A stretch of 64,000 nucleotides of DNA from an uncultured Pelagibacteraceae bacterium. GTDB lineage: Bacteria; Pseudomonadota; Alphaproteobacteria; Pelagibacterales; Pelagibacteraceae. Below the pieces are notes generated by a model. That model did no database searches. It was not told where the DNA came from and saw only the letters and a list, made by a program, of their open reading frames with translations. A program made the translations under genes and the position numbers. The stretch is taken from contig CACBBR010000002.1 of the NCBI GenBank assembly GCA_902537555.1, positions 46,097 through 110,096 of the forward strand. Direction: 5' to 3'. This document shows, in pieces, positions 8,821 through 17,763 of the stretch. The stretch's first letter is position 1; the number at the start of each line of letters is the position of its first letter.

Positions 8821-9746
8821 AGACTGGCCTTATAATATCAGATACCTATAAAAATCATGATACTGGAGATGGTCATCCAGAAAAAATTGACAGGGTTTCT
8901 GCGGTAATCGAGAATTTTAAAAAAATAGATGACAAAAATCTTATATGGAAAAAATCAGCAAACTTTAATTTATCCCTTATCAATAAAACTCATTCTGAGA
9001 ATTATGTTAATCAAGTAGAAAAGTCATTTCCTAAAAAAGGTTTAGTATTTTTAGACGGAGATACAATCATTTCTCCTGGAAGCAAAGATGCAACAAAAGA
9101 TGCAGTAGGCTCAATAATTGCAGCAATAGATGGAGTAGAAAATAAAGAATTTAATAATGCATTTTGTGCTGTCAGACCACCTGGTCATCACGCTGAAAAA
9201 GATAAAGCTATGGGATTTTGTATTTATAATAATGTAGCTGTTGGTGCTAATTATCTAATTGAAAAATATAAATACAATAAAATTGCTATAATTGATTTCG
9301 ATGTTCACCATGGTAATGGAACACAAGATATTTTCTACAATAACGAAAAAGTTTTATATATTTCAACTCACCAATATCCATACTACCCAGGTTCAGGGTC
9401 AGAAAAAGAAAAGGGAAATTTTGATAATGTGTTAAATATTCCATTAAAAGCTGGGACGACCTCTGAAGAATATTTAAATGCCTACGAAATAGTTTTAAAT
9501 AAATTAAAGACATTTAAACCAGAATTTCTATTGTTTTCTGCGGGTTTCGATGCACATATTGATGATCCTTTAGCACAACTTATGCTAAGTTCAGAGGATT
9601 TTTACAAAATTACCAAAAGAACATTAGAGTGTTCCAGGTCTCTTTGTAAAGGCAGAGTAGTTTCAATTCTTGAAGGAGGCTACGATTTAAGAGCACTACA
9701 AAGCAGTACTAAACGACATGTTGATGCATTAATAGAATTTAATTGA
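8817..9746 (+). CDS. Histone-deacetylase-family amidohydrolase
   Basis: 309-residue arginase/deacetylase-fold protein of the class II HDAC-like / acetylpolyamine amidohydrolase group. The active site is complete: RPPGHHAE (His124, His125), DFDVHHGNGTQ (zinc ligands Asp162, His164), SAGFDAH (Asp245), and EGGYD with the catalytic Tyr. Bacterial members remove acyl groups from polyamines, proteins or small amines; the substrate cannot be read here. It starts with GTG at 8817 inside the dapE stop (GTGA), so it is probably translated with dapE. A SET-domain gene follows after 31 nt. Confidence 0.88.
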   Translation: MKTGLIISDTYKNHDTGDGHPEKIDRVSAVIENFKKIDDKNLIWKKSANFNLSLINKTHSENYVNQVEKSFPKKGLVFLDGDTIISPGSKDATKDAVGSIIAAIDGVENKEFNNAFCAVRPPGHHAEKDKAMGFCIYNNVAVGANYLIEKYKYNKIAIIDFDVHHGNGTQDIFYNNEKVLYISTHQYPYYPGSGSEKEKGNFDNVLNIPLKAGTTSEEYLNAYEIVLNKLKTFKPEFLLFSAGFDAHIDDPLAQLMLSSEDFYKITKRTLECSRSLCKGRVVSILEGGYDLRALQSSTKRHVDALIEFN

Positions 9747-9777
9747 TAAATTTTTTCTAAATAATAAGTAAACAAAT

Positions 9778-10251
9778 ATGAAACCATATAAAATTAAAAA
9801 GTCAGATATAGATAAAAAAGGTAAAGGACTTTACGCTACACGGGATATAAAAGAGGGTGAGAAAATAATAAATTATATTGGAAAATTAATCACAAAGAAA
9901 CAAACAGAAGAGTCTGATAAATACGATAATAGTAAACCAATATATTTATTTACTGTAAATAAAAAATATGATCTTGATGGAGACTTTCCATGGAACACAG
10001 CTGGACTAATAAATCATTCTTGTGAAAATAATTGTGATTATGACGGTAAAGGGCTTAAGATATGGGTTAAAGCAATCAAAAATATTAAAAAAGGTGAGGA
10101 ACTGACTTGTGACTATGGTTTTGGCTATGATAAAGATTACAAGCAATTTCCTTGTAAATGTAAATCAAAAAATTGTTGTGGCTATATTGTAAGAGCAGAG
10201 TCTAGGTGGAGAATTAACAAAAAATTCGCAATGAGTAATAAAAAAAATTAG
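9778..10251 (+). CDS. SET-domain protein-lysine methyltransferase-like
   Basis: 157-residue protein that is almost entirely a SET domain. KGKGLYATRDIKEGE begins the fold; the cofactor pseudoknot motifs NHSCENN (79-85) and GEELTCDYGF (107-116) are intact. A post-SET cysteine cluster (C126, C128, C133) can bind zinc with the Cys of the NHSC motif. Expected activity is S-adenosylmethionine-dependent lysine methylation of a protein; no target is evident. It is the last gene of the dapD-dapE-HDAC-like run and shares a 4-nt two-way stop with truA. Confidence 0.88.
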   Translation: MKPYKIKKSDIDKKGKGLYATRDIKEGEKIINYIGKLITKKQTEESDKYDNSKPIYLFTVNKKYDLDGDFPWNTAGLINHSCENNCDYDGKGLKIWVKAIKNIKKGEELTCDYGFGYDKDYKQFPCKCKSKNCCGYIVRAESRWRINKKFAMSNKKN

Positions 10252-10988
10252 TATTTTACTTTTACTAAATACAATCCCTCGGCGGGTGCAGGAGGAGCAC
10301 ATAATTTTCTATTCTTTGACTTTATAACATTCACAAATTTTTTAATAGACCATTTTTTTTCTCCAATAAATTTCAAACATCCTACCATCGACCTTACTTG
10401 CTGTTTTAAAAATGATTGTGATCTGAATTCAAATTCAATTTTACTTTTTAATTTTTTTATTTTTACTAATTTCATCAATTTAATTGGACTTTTTGCATTA
10501 CATCCTGAAGCTCTAAATGACGAAAAATCATGAGTTCCAATTAATTTTTTTGCTCCCATTTTCATACTTTCAAAATCAAGTTTTTTTATAACAAACCATC
10601 CTCGATTATTTTGAATAATAGGCTTGGTTGATTGATTATAAATAACATACTTGTATATTCTTTCTTTTGCTGAAAAACGTGCGTGAAAATTTAAACTTTG
10701 TTTTCTAATTTTCAAAATAGCTATTTCGTTTTTATTTAGAAAATAATTAATAGAATTTAAAAACTTTTTTAAATTTTTAATTTTATTCATACAGTCAAAA
10801 TGTGCAGATTGTTCAATAGCATGAACACCAGCATCTGTTCTTCCAGAACCAGTAACAATTATTTTTTCATCTAGAAGTTTTGAAATCTTTTTTTGAATTA
10901 ATCCTTGAATGGTTTTACCTTTTTTTTGAACTTGCCATCCTATAAAAGAGCTACCGACATACTCAATTAAAATTTGATAACGAAACAT
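10248..10988 (-). CDS. truA: tRNA pseudouridine(38-40) synthase
   Basis: Isomerises uridines 38-40 in the tRNA anticodon stem-loop. 246 residues, the standard size. GSGRTDAGVHA carries the catalytic Asp52; the FHARFSAKERIYKY segment and the C-terminal RSMVG are also typical. Follows fmt by 2 nt and ends in a shared stop with the converging SET gene. def-fmt-truA is a common proteobacterial run. Confidence 0.96.
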   Translation of the reverse strand: MFRYQILIEYVGSSFIGWQVQKKGKTIQGLIQKKISKLLDEKIIVTGSGRTDAGVHAIEQSAHFDCMNKIKNLKKFLNSINYFLNKNEIAILKIRKQSLNFHARFSAKERIYKYVIYNQSTKPIIQNNRGWFVIKKLDFESMKMGAKKLIGTHDFSSFRASGCNAKSPIKLMKLVKIKKLKSKIEFEFRSQSFLKQQVRSMVGCLKFIGEKKWSIKKFVNVIKSKNRKLCAPPAPAEGLYLVKVKY

Positions 10989-10990
10989 AT

Positions 10991-11911
10991 CTAATTCAAA
11001 TTGGTGCCCTTCTTAATTTGACTCCCTAGCAAAAACTCCCCAGTTTTTTGGACTTTTTTCCCTTGTCTTTGAATTTCGATAATTTTAATAGAATTTTCAC
11101 CACAACCAATTTCTAAATTATCCGACAAAACGTAGCCTGCTTTTCCATTGTTAATTGATAATTCAGCTTTATGAATTTTATATCTTTCTCCTTGAAACTC
11201 AAACCATCCACCTGGATTGGGATATAAACCATTTATTTTTCCTAAAATCTTTTTATTATTTTCTTGCCAAATTATTTTTCCCTCTTCTTTTTTAATTTTT
11301 TTTGCATATGAATTTTGACTATGATCTTGATCTTTGAATAAAGCTCTATTTTCAAAAATATTATCAATATTTTCTAAAATCTTTTCAGAAGCTAAATTAC
11401 TCAATCTTTTAGATAAATCCTCACTATTTTCATTATCTAATATATTTATTGGATATTGATTGCAAACTGGACCTGTGTCTAAACCCTCATCCATCTTCAT
11501 AATTGAAATTCCTGTTAAATTCTCATTATTCATAATGGCCCTTTGAATTGGAGCTGCACCTCGCAATTTTGGTAGAAGTGAATAATGGACGTTTATCCAT
11601 CCAAATTTTGGCAGTGCTAAGATATCTTTTTTTAAAATTTGGCCATATGCAACAACTATACCTAAATCAATATTTTTACTTTTTATAAATTTTTTTTCCT
11701 CAAGATTATCTAATTTTATTGGAGTTCTAACTGGAATATTCAATATTTCAGCCATGATATGAACAGGAGATTTATTTAATTTATGTCCTCTATTTGATGA
11801 AACAGGTGGCTGGGTGTATACAATTTCAATGTTAAAACCATTTTGGTACAATGATTTCAATATTTGACCCGAAATACTGGGTGTACCCATAAAAGCAATT
11901 TTTTTGCTCAT
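10991..11911 (-). CDS. fmt: Methionyl-tRNA formyltransferase
   Basis: Formylates initiator Met-tRNA using 10-formyltetrahydrofolate. 306 residues. The active-site set is present: NVHYSLLPKLRG (Asn108, His109) and GLDTG with Asp145. A C-terminal OB-like domain (about 205-306) contacts tRNA. Its ATG shares one base with the end of def (position 11911), so the removal and addition of the formyl group are co-expressed. Confidence 0.96.
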   Translation of the reverse strand: MSKKIAFMGTPSISGQILKSLYQNGFNIEIVYTQPPVSSNRGHKLNKSPVHIMAEILNIPVRTPIKLDNLEEKKFIKSKNIDLGIVVAYGQILKKDILALPKFGWINVHYSLLPKLRGAAPIQRAIMNNENLTGISIMKMDEGLDTGPVCNQYPINILDNENSEDLSKRLSNLASEKILENIDNIFENRALFKDQDHSQNSYAKKIKKEEGKIIWQENNKKILGKINGLYPNPGGWFEFQGERYKIHKAELSINNGKAGYVLSDNLEIGCGENSIKIIEIQRQGKKVQKTGEFLLGSQIKKGTNLN

Positions 11912-12432
11912 TAAACAATAATACGATCAGGATTATTTTTTTTCTTTGATAATTTTTTGACAATCATTGTTTTTTTTAATTTAGACAAATAATCTATGAA
12001 AAGTATCCCTTCAAGATGATCCATTTCATGTTGAATACAAGTTGCAAGAAGGCCATCGGCTTTTAAAATTTTATTTTCTCCATTATAATCTAAATATTCT
12101 ACCTCACAATATTTAGGTCTATCAACTTCAGCAAAATAATTGGGTACAGACAAACACCCTTCTTCATATGTTGTTTTTTCTTTGTCTTTATTTTTTATTA
12201 TTGGATTAACAAAAAACATTGGATTTTTATTCCCATCCTTTGAAATATCCATAACTATAATTCTCTTTGGAATTCCTATTTGAATTGCTGCCAAACCAAT
12301 ACCATTAGCCGCATACATTGTTTCTAACATGTCATCCATTAGTTTTCTTTCATCATTACCAACTCGTATCACTGGTTTTGAAACTTGTCTTAAAATCTCG
12401 TTAGGTTCAGTTATAATGGTTTTTATTGTCAT
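11911..12432 (-). CDS. def: Peptide deformylase
   Basis: Removes the N-formyl group from nascent proteins using a ferrous (or zinc) ion. 173 residues. The three motifs are GIGLAAIQIG (44-53; most homologues have Pro where Ile50 sits), EGCLSVP with metal ligand Cys93, and QHEMDHLEG with His135, Glu136 and His139. Followed at once by fmt and preceded by a secreted protein of unknown function. Confidence 0.96.
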   Translation of the reverse strand: MTIKTIITEPNEILRQVSKPVIRVGNDERKLMDDMLETMYAANGIGLAAIQIGIPKRIIVMDISKDGNKNPMFFVNPIIKNKDKEKTTYEEGCLSVPNYFAEVDRPKYCEVEYLDYNGENKILKADGLLATCIQHEMDHLEGILFIDYLSKLKKTMIVKKLSKKKNNPDRIIV

Positions 12433-12447
12433 GACGGATGTTATATT

Positions 12448-14184
12448 TTAAACTTTTAATGGTAGAATTTCCAACAATAGTTCATTTCTCAAACTAATTA
12501 ATTTTGATCTATTCATTATTTCAATTATATTACTAAGTGTGCCACTATCTAATTCAGCTAATTCTTGGTTTCCTATAATCTCAACTATTTTAAGTAGTAT
12601 CATTCCATACTCTTTGTTATCAATCATTTTATTAATTTGGGGATTTAATTCTGGTTTATATTTAGATAACTCCTTAATATCCTCTATTTGAATTCCATCA
12701 GCTCTTAATGCCTCTAATAATAATACATCTTTAAAGTTAAAATTATAATCAACATCTTTTTTCATTTTAGATAATAAGTTATCAGTTATTTTTTGTGTTT
12801 TAGTTAAACTATTCTTATTAAGAAAGTAATTTAAAACCTTTGATTGATGGAAAATCTCATTGTTGAATTTAATTTTATTTTTTTTATTTTCGTCGGTTAT
12901 TAAACTATTTTGATAAAAAGATAGGTATTTTTTGGGAACTTCTTTTTCATTAATTTTAAATAATATTTTCGAAAGCTCTTCATCAAAAGATTTTTTAAAA
13001 TTAGATTCCTCAAAAGAATTTGATAGTTTTGATAATATCAAAAATTTAGTTTCTAGATTATCACTTAGTAAAAATCTTTGATATAATAATGCTCTACCTT
13101 CATAATCAGGTAAAATTCTAAATGTTTCTTCAAAATTTATTAATTGATTTATGTCAAATTGAAAACTTAAATAGAGATTTAGTAAATCTTTTTCCTCAAA
13201 GATTCCCTCCGTTGTTGCTTTTTCTAAAAATTTAACTTGATCAATATTGCTGAGATTAATATCATTATAATTCTTTAGTAAATTTGTATTAGATAAATAT
13301 TTCCAAACAAATTCATCAGAATTTACTGATGGATAATATATGAAGTTTTTATCAGTCTTATGAGATAAATGAAAAAAAAGAATATTTTCATCAGATAATA
13401 TGTAATTTTCATCCTCATAACCCATTAAAACTTCAAACTTTTCAACAAAAAAATTATTCACCATGTCCAGTTCAGATTTTAAATCAAATAACAGTTGAGC
13501 TTCGTTTTTTTTATCCTGAATTATTAAGCAATAAATTTTAAAGTACGTTAAATAGTCATCTGTCACTAAATTAAGACTATTTATAGCTGAACATGAATCC
13601 TCTACTTGGTTATATGATAAATAATGATTAGAAACATGCTTTATTAGTTTTTCTTTATTTTTAATTGTAGAGTTTTTTTGGATAAATTCTTTAACTAATT
13701 CTAAATCCTTTTTTTTAATTAGATGGTTTAAGGTAAAATTTTCAAACTCATTTATTGAGAAATTTTGATTTGGAACATATGAATTAGTCAATAAAGCTAC
13801 ATCCATTAATTTTTCGGAGAAACTTGACAATTCTTTTAACTGTAAACTTTTTAGTAATTTTTTTATTTCCGCGCCATCTGTATTTGTCCACATTTCTAGA
13901 TTTAAATCATTTTCGGCAGGATCTAATAATCCAGCTAATAAAATATTTGAATTATCAAGATTTTGATCAACTACAATATTTTCGTCAGAAAGATTTAATT
14001 TTATACCTTGAATTTGACTTTTATCAGCATTTATTTCAGCGTTATTTTTTAATTTATTTTTATTTACCTCTTTTTTTTCAATTTCAGACCAAATCTCTCT
14101 AATTTCCTCTGCTTGAGAAGCTTGAACTGATAAAATAAAAGGTAGAAGTAGTAAAAATTTACTTAATTTTTTTAAAATTTTCAT
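12448..14184 (-). CDS. Large secreted/envelope protein of unknown function
   Basis: About 578 residues from the ATG at 14184; the frame also allows TTG at 14202, which would put six extra residues ahead of the signal peptide. The N-terminus is a clear Sec signal (basic start, LLLLPFILS core, cleavage after about SQA). The rest is rich in Asn, Lys, Glu and Leu and looks mainly helical, with repeated hydrophobic spacing like a solenoid; there are only a couple of cysteines and no catalytic motif I recognise. A phrase near the C-terminus, LLEALRADGI, reminds me of long secreted proteins next to aroK in other alphaproteobacteria, but this is memory, not a search. It overlaps the 60-aa gene by 26 nt and precedes def. 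Confidence 0.75.
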   Translation of the reverse strand: MKILKKLSKFLLLLPFILSVQASQAEEIREIWSEIEKKEVNKNKLKNNAEINADKSQIQGIKLNLSDENIVVDQNLDNSNILLAGLLDPAENDLNLEMWTNTDGAEIKKLLKSLQLKELSSFSEKLMDVALLTNSYVPNQNFSINEFENFTLNHLIKKKDLELVKEFIQKNSTIKNKEKLIKHVSNHYLSYNQVEDSCSAINSLNLVTDDYLTYFKIYCLIIQDKKNEAQLLFDLKSELDMVNNFFVEKFEVLMGYEDENYILSDENILFFHLSHKTDKNFIYYPSVNSDEFVWKYLSNTNLLKNYNDINLSNIDQVKFLEKATTEGIFEEKDLLNLYLSFQFDINQLINFEETFRILPDYEGRALLYQRFLLSDNLETKFLILSKLSNSFEESNFKKSFDEELSKILFKINEKEVPKKYLSFYQNSLITDENKKNKIKFNNEIFHQSKVLNYFLNKNSLTKTQKITDNLLSKMKKDVDYNFNFKDVLLLEALRADGIQIEDIKELSKYKPELNPQINKMIDNKEYGMILLKIVEIIGNQELAELDSGTLSNIIEIMNRSKLISLRNELLLEILPLKV

Positions 14185-14341
14185 TAGGTAAAATTTTTTC
14201 AATTTTTTTTACAGGAGCAGGTAAATTGACATGATTAACAAGGATAAAACCAAAAATAATTATAACAACAGCAATTAAAACTTTCAAAATTAATCCTACA
14301 CTGAATAGTTTGTCTTTTCTTGTATTTTTTATAAATTGCAT
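14159..14341 (-). CDS. 60-aa single-span membrane protein, unknown function
   Basis: Chosen start is ATG at 14341 (MQFIKNTRKDKLFSVG...), giving a short basic N-terminus, one membrane helix at about 13-36 (LKVLIAVVIIIFGFILV), and a Pro/Lys-rich tail. The frame extends upstream to 14416, but that would add 25 poorly conserved-looking residues and run into aroK. Its 3' end overlaps the start of the secreted protein gene by 26 nt, so the two are probably co-translated and may work together at the membrane. Confidence 0.6.
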   Translation of the reverse strand: MQFIKNTRKDKLFSVGLILKVLIAVVIIIFGFILVNHVNLPAPVKKIEKILPNENFKKIK

Positions 14342-14396
14342 ATAATTTAATAATTTCAAAATAAGACATATTTGTGTTTTTTCAATATAGAAACTC

Positions 14397-14909
14397 ATGA
14401 AATCAAAAAAAAACATTGTATTAATTGGGATGATGGGTTCTGGAAAATCTTCAATAGGTAGAATTTTATCAAAAGAATTAAATATAGATTTCCTAGATAT
14501 AGATCAAAAAATTGAAGAGAGTGAAAATTTAAGTATTTCAGATATATTTAAAAAATATGGAGAGAATTATTTCAGAAAGATTGAAGAAAAAATATGTCTA
14601 AAACATCTTAAAACAGAAAATAATGTAATTTCGTTAGGAGGTGGAGGGTTTATTAATTTATCAATAAGAAAATTGTGTAAGAAGACATGCTTAACCTTTT
14701 GGCTGAATTGGAAAAATGAAACTATAATAAACAGAATATTTAAAAGTAAAAAGAGACCTTTAGTCACTAAGCTTACAAAAGACCAAATCAATAATTTGAT
14801 AAAAGAAAGATCAAAAATTTACGAATTGTCAGATTATAAAATTAATTGTGATAAATTAGACAAACACAAAATTATAAATAAGATATTAAAAATTTATGAA
14901 AATAAATGA
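14397..14909 (+). CDS. aroK: Shikimate kinase
   Basis: ATP-dependent phosphorylation of shikimate in aromatic amino acid synthesis. 170 residues. P-loop GMMGSGKSS at 11-19, shikimate-site Asp in LDIDQKIEE, GGGGF substrate loop, and a lid with KKRPL. Divergent from the 60-aa membrane gene across 55 nt and overlapping aroB by 14 nt, the classical aroK-aroB arrangement. Confidence 0.96.
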   Translation: MKSKKNIVLIGMMGSGKSSIGRILSKELNIDFLDIDQKIEESENLSISDIFKKYGENYFRKIEEKICLKHLKTENNVISLGGGGFINLSIRKLCKKTCLTFWLNWKNETIINRIFKSKKRPLVTKLTKDQINNLIKERSKIYELSDYKINCDKLDKHKIINKILKIYENK

Positions 14910-15999
14910 AATAAAAATAAAAACAAATTCTAAAAATTATTCTATAATAATTGGAAGAAACCTTATAGGTAAAATTGATAAGATTTTAACAAAGAGTAAG
15001 ATAGATTTTGAAAAATGTTTAATTGTCGCTGATAAAAATATTCCTAATAGGTTTAAAAAAGTTTTATATAAAAAGCTTAGAAAGAAAAAATTATTCAAAA
15101 TCGAAATTTTACCATCTGAAAATATAAAAAAATATTCAACAATTGATAAAATTCATAAATTGCTATTTCAAAAAAGATTTAATAGAACAGACTGTGTTAT
15201 ATCTTTTGGTGGAGGAATAATAGGTGATGTGGTTGGATTTGCTGCGAGCATTTTTAAAAGAGGTATCAAATTCATAAATGTTCCATCGACGCTGTTGTCA
15301 CAGGTTGACTCATCAATAGGTGGTAAAACAGGAGTAAATAATGAGTATGGAAAAAATTTAATTGGAAGTTTTTATCAACCAGACTTAGTTATATCTGATG
15401 TAAATATTTTAGGCTCTTTACCTAAGAGAGAAATTATTTGTGGATATGCAGAAATATTTAAAAGTAGTATAATTAATAATTATAATAATTTTAATTACCT
15501 CGAACAAAATCTAGAAAAAATTTTGAAATTGAAATCACCTTACATTGAAAAATCCATACTTAAGAGTTGTAACTTAAAAAAAATGGTTGTAGAAAAAGAT
15601 GAGAGCGAAAAAAGTTTTAGGAAAATATTAAATTTAGGCCATACATTCGCACACTCTTATGAGTCTACTTTAGGTTTCTCAAAAAAATTAAATCACGGAG
15701 AAGCTGTAATTTTAGGTATTAAAAGTGCGGCAGAGTTTAGTCATAATATTAAGATTTTGCCAAAAAAAAAATTAAATATAATCTTAAATCATATAAATAA
15801 GATTGGGATGGATCCTAAAATATATAAATTTTTTAAAAAAAAGGATACTGACAAAATTATAAACTTCATGAAAAGCGATAAGAAAAATAATTCAAAAAAT
15901 ATTAATTTAATACTAATTAAAGATTTTGGAAAAATAAAATTAAATTTTCACATTAATCATATTATTTTAAAAAAATTTTTACTTAACAGTTTAAATTAA
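14896..15999 (+). CDS. aroB: 3-dehydroquinate synthase
   Basis: NAD- and metal-dependent cyclisation of DAHP to 3-dehydroquinate. 367 residues. Family signatures: FGGGIIGDVVGFAAS (NAD-binding loop), VPSTLLSQVDSSIGGKTGVN, CGYAEIFKSS, and the metal-site LNLGHTFAHSYE and LNHGEAV histidines. Starts inside aroK; ends in a 9-nt overlap with the converging bolA-like gene, leaving no room for a separate terminator. Confidence 0.96.
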   Translation: MKINEIKIKTNSKNYSIIIGRNLIGKIDKILTKSKIDFEKCLIVADKNIPNRFKKVLYKKLRKKKLFKIEILPSENIKKYSTIDKIHKLLFQKRFNRTDCVISFGGGIIGDVVGFAASIFKRGIKFINVPSTLLSQVDSSIGGKTGVNNEYGKNLIGSFYQPDLVISDVNILGSLPKREIICGYAEIFKSSIINNYNNFNYLEQNLEKILKLKSPYIEKSILKSCNLKKMVVEKDESEKSFRKILNLGHTFAHSYESTLGFSKKLNHGEAVILGIKSAAEFSHNIKILPKKKLNIILNHINKIGMDPKIYKFFKKKDTDKIINFMKSDKKNNSKNINLILIKDFGKIKLNFHINHIILKKFLLNSLN

Positions 16000-16251
16000 T
16001 TTGATTTGTAAAGAATGAATATAATTTTTTAATTCAATTTCCAATACTTTATAAATAAATCTTGTTGAATATAACTTATTTTTTCTTTTTAGCTCAGTAG
16101 ACTCTATGATTAATAAAATATGAAATTTGCCTCTTTCATTAGATTTATGATTTTTGTGAAGAAATGATTTATCTTCTATCCTAACTTTTGAAATGCAGTC
16201 CTGCGACAATATCTTTTTTTCAATAATTTTGATTAGCTGTTCAATGTTCAT
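15991..16251 (-). CDS. BolA/IbaG-family protein
   Basis: 86-residue protein of the BolA-like fold, recognised from its small size, the central FHILLIIES strand (in place of the usual FxVxVVS) and its characteristic place next to a J-domain protein and cobST. BolA proteins pair with monothiol glutaredoxins around Fe-S clusters. Sequence match is modest because the protein is Lys/Ile-rich, so family assignment leans partly on context. Divergent from the J-domain gene across only 20 nt. Confidence 0.75.
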   Translation of the reverse strand: MNIEQLIKIIEKKILSQDCISKVRIEDKSFLHKNHKSNERGKFHILLIIESTELKRKNKLYSTRFIYKVLEIELKNYIHSLQIKLI

Positions 16252-16271
16252 AATATATATTAATATATATC
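16252..16271. promoter_or_regulatory. Palindromic 20-nt divergent promoter between bolA-like and J-protein genes
   Basis: The whole spacer is A/T except for one base. Positions 16253-16270 are a perfect 18-bp palindrome, and the flanking CAT and ATG are the two opposed start codons, so start codons and spacer form one near-perfect 26-bp inverted repeat. TATATT at 16256-16261 and its mirror on the other strand fit -10 elements about 10 nt before each ATG, predicting 5' leaders of only a few nucleotides. Any -35 contacts would lie inside the opposite gene. Confidence 0.55.
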
Positions 16272-16805
16272 ATGAAAAATATCTGTGATTGGAATAATTG
16301 TTCAGAGGAAGGTCTTTACAAGGCTCCTAAAGAAAGAGATAACAGCAAAGATTATAGATTACTTTGTTTAGATCATGTTAAAGAATTCAATAAAAATTGG
16401 AATTATTTTAATGGTATGAATGATCAACAAATAGAAGATTTTTTAAGATCTGATATTACATGGCACAAACCAACACAAAGTTTCAGTTCATCTGATAATT
16501 TTTTCAAAGTTCTCTGGAATAATGCTCTCAAAGACGAAATGGACAAATTTAAATTTAATAATGATTTTAACAATATGAATAAATTTAGATTTAACAATAA
16601 TGATATTAAAGCCTTCAATATATTAGGAATTAGTGTTGGATTGAAATGGGAGAAAGTTCAAAAAAAATTTAAAAAGCTTGTTAAAAAATTTCACCCTGAT
16701 ATGAATTCTGGTAATAAAAAATTTGAAGACAAGTTAAAGGTTATAACGTTAGCTTATACACAACTAAAAAACACATATAAGGATAAAATTGACGCCAAAT
16801 ATTAA
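16272..16805 (+). CDS. J-domain co-chaperone, alphaproteobacterial type
   Basis: 177 residues with a C-terminal J domain (about 112-170) containing HPD at 140-142, needed to stimulate DnaK ATPase. The N-terminus has a conserved-looking Cys/His arrangement (C5, C10, C32, H35) that could bind zinc, and YKAPK / LCLDHVKEFN...WNYFNGM, a signature I associate with alphaproteobacterial J proteins next to cobST. No Gly/Phe or DnaJ-type zinc-finger region, so it is not DnaJ itself. Its 3' end overlaps the cobS-like start by 17 nt. Confidence 0.88.
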   Translation: MKNICDWNNCSEEGLYKAPKERDNSKDYRLLCLDHVKEFNKNWNYFNGMNDQQIEDFLRSDITWHKPTQSFSSSDNFFKVLWNNALKDEMDKFKFNNDFNNMNKFRFNNNDIKAFNILGISVGLKWEKVQKKFKKLVKKFHPDMNSGNKKFEDKLKVITLAYTQLKNTYKDKIDAKY

Positions 16806-17763
16806 TATTTCTCCAGATATAAAATTATCTATCAAGCAAACTTTTGGGATAGAAAGTGCTATGGATGTAGATGCATTTTCTAAAAAAAGTGAATACGTTC
16901 CAGAAATAGATAAAACTTATAAATTTGATAAGGACACAACATTAGCTATTCTGTCAGGATTTTCATTTAACAAAAGAGTTTTGATACAAGGTTATCATGG
17001 AACAGGAAAATCAACACATATTGAGCAAATTGCAGCCAGATTAAATTGGCCGTGTATAAGAATTAATCTTGATAGTCATGTAAGCAGAATTGATTTGATA
17101 GGAAAGGACTCAATTATTATCAAAGATGGTAAACAAGTTACAGAATTTAAAGAAGGAATACTTCCCTGGTCAATTCAAAATCCCGTAGCATTAGTTTTTG
17201 ACGAATATGATGCTGGAAGGCCAGATGTCATGTTTGTTATTCAGAGAGTACTTGAGTCTGAAGGGAATTTTACCCTACTAGATAAGAATAAAGTAATAAA
17301 ACAAAATAAATTTTTCCGACTTTTTGCAACAACAAATACTGTAGGTCTTGGCGACACGACTGGTTTGTATCATGGAACACAACAAATAAATCAAGGCCAA
17401 ATGGATAGATGGAATATTGTGTCTACTCTTAACTACCTTAGCTTAGAAAAAGAGATGGAAATAATATTAAGTAAAAATAAAAATTTTAATAACTCTAAAG
17501 GAAAAGAACAGGTATCTAATATGATTAAAGTAGCTTCCCTTACAAGAAAAGGCTTTATGGCAGGGGATATATCAACAGTAATGAGCCCAAGAACAGTCTT
17601 ACATTGGGCAGAAAATTCAGAAATTTTCAAAGATATTGGATATGCATTTAGGGTAACCTTTTTAAATAAATGTGATGATGCTGAAAAAAATACTATTGCA
17701 GAATATTATCAAAGATGTTTTGGCGAGGAATTGCCTGAGTCAATGATTAATATTCAAATTTAA
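16789..17763 (+). CDS. cobS: CobS-like AAA+ ATPase (MoxR-related)
   Basis: 324 residues. Matches the CobS subunit of aerobic cobaltochelatase across its length: Walker [10 protein letters not shown] at 68-76, Walker [11 protein letters not shown] at about 134-143, and a sensor region [10 protein letters not shown]. The chosen start is TTG at 16789, because it restores the conserved N-terminal block ([17 protein letters not shown]); the first ATG (16861) would remove it. Works with CobT as an ATPase/VWA pair in the known system. No CobN or other B12 genes are near, so the substrate may differ from cobalt-precorrin. Overlaps cobT by one base (TAATG). Confidence 0.88.
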   Translation: MTPNINISPDIKLSIKQTFGIESAMDVDAFSKKSEYVPEIDKTYKFDKDTTLAILSGFSFNKRVLIQGYHGTGKSTHIEQIAARLNWPCIRINLDSHVSRIDLIGKDSIIIKDGKQVTEFKEGILPWSIQNPVALVFDEYDAGRPDVMFVIQRVLESEGNFTLLDKNKVIKQNKFFRLFATTNTVGLGDTTGLYHGTQQINQGQMDRWNIVSTLNYLSLEKEMEIILSKNKNFNNSKGKEQVSNMIKVASLTRKGFMAGDISTVMSPRTVLHWAENSEIFKDIGYAFRVTFLNKCDDAEKNTIAEYYQRCFGEELPESMINIQI

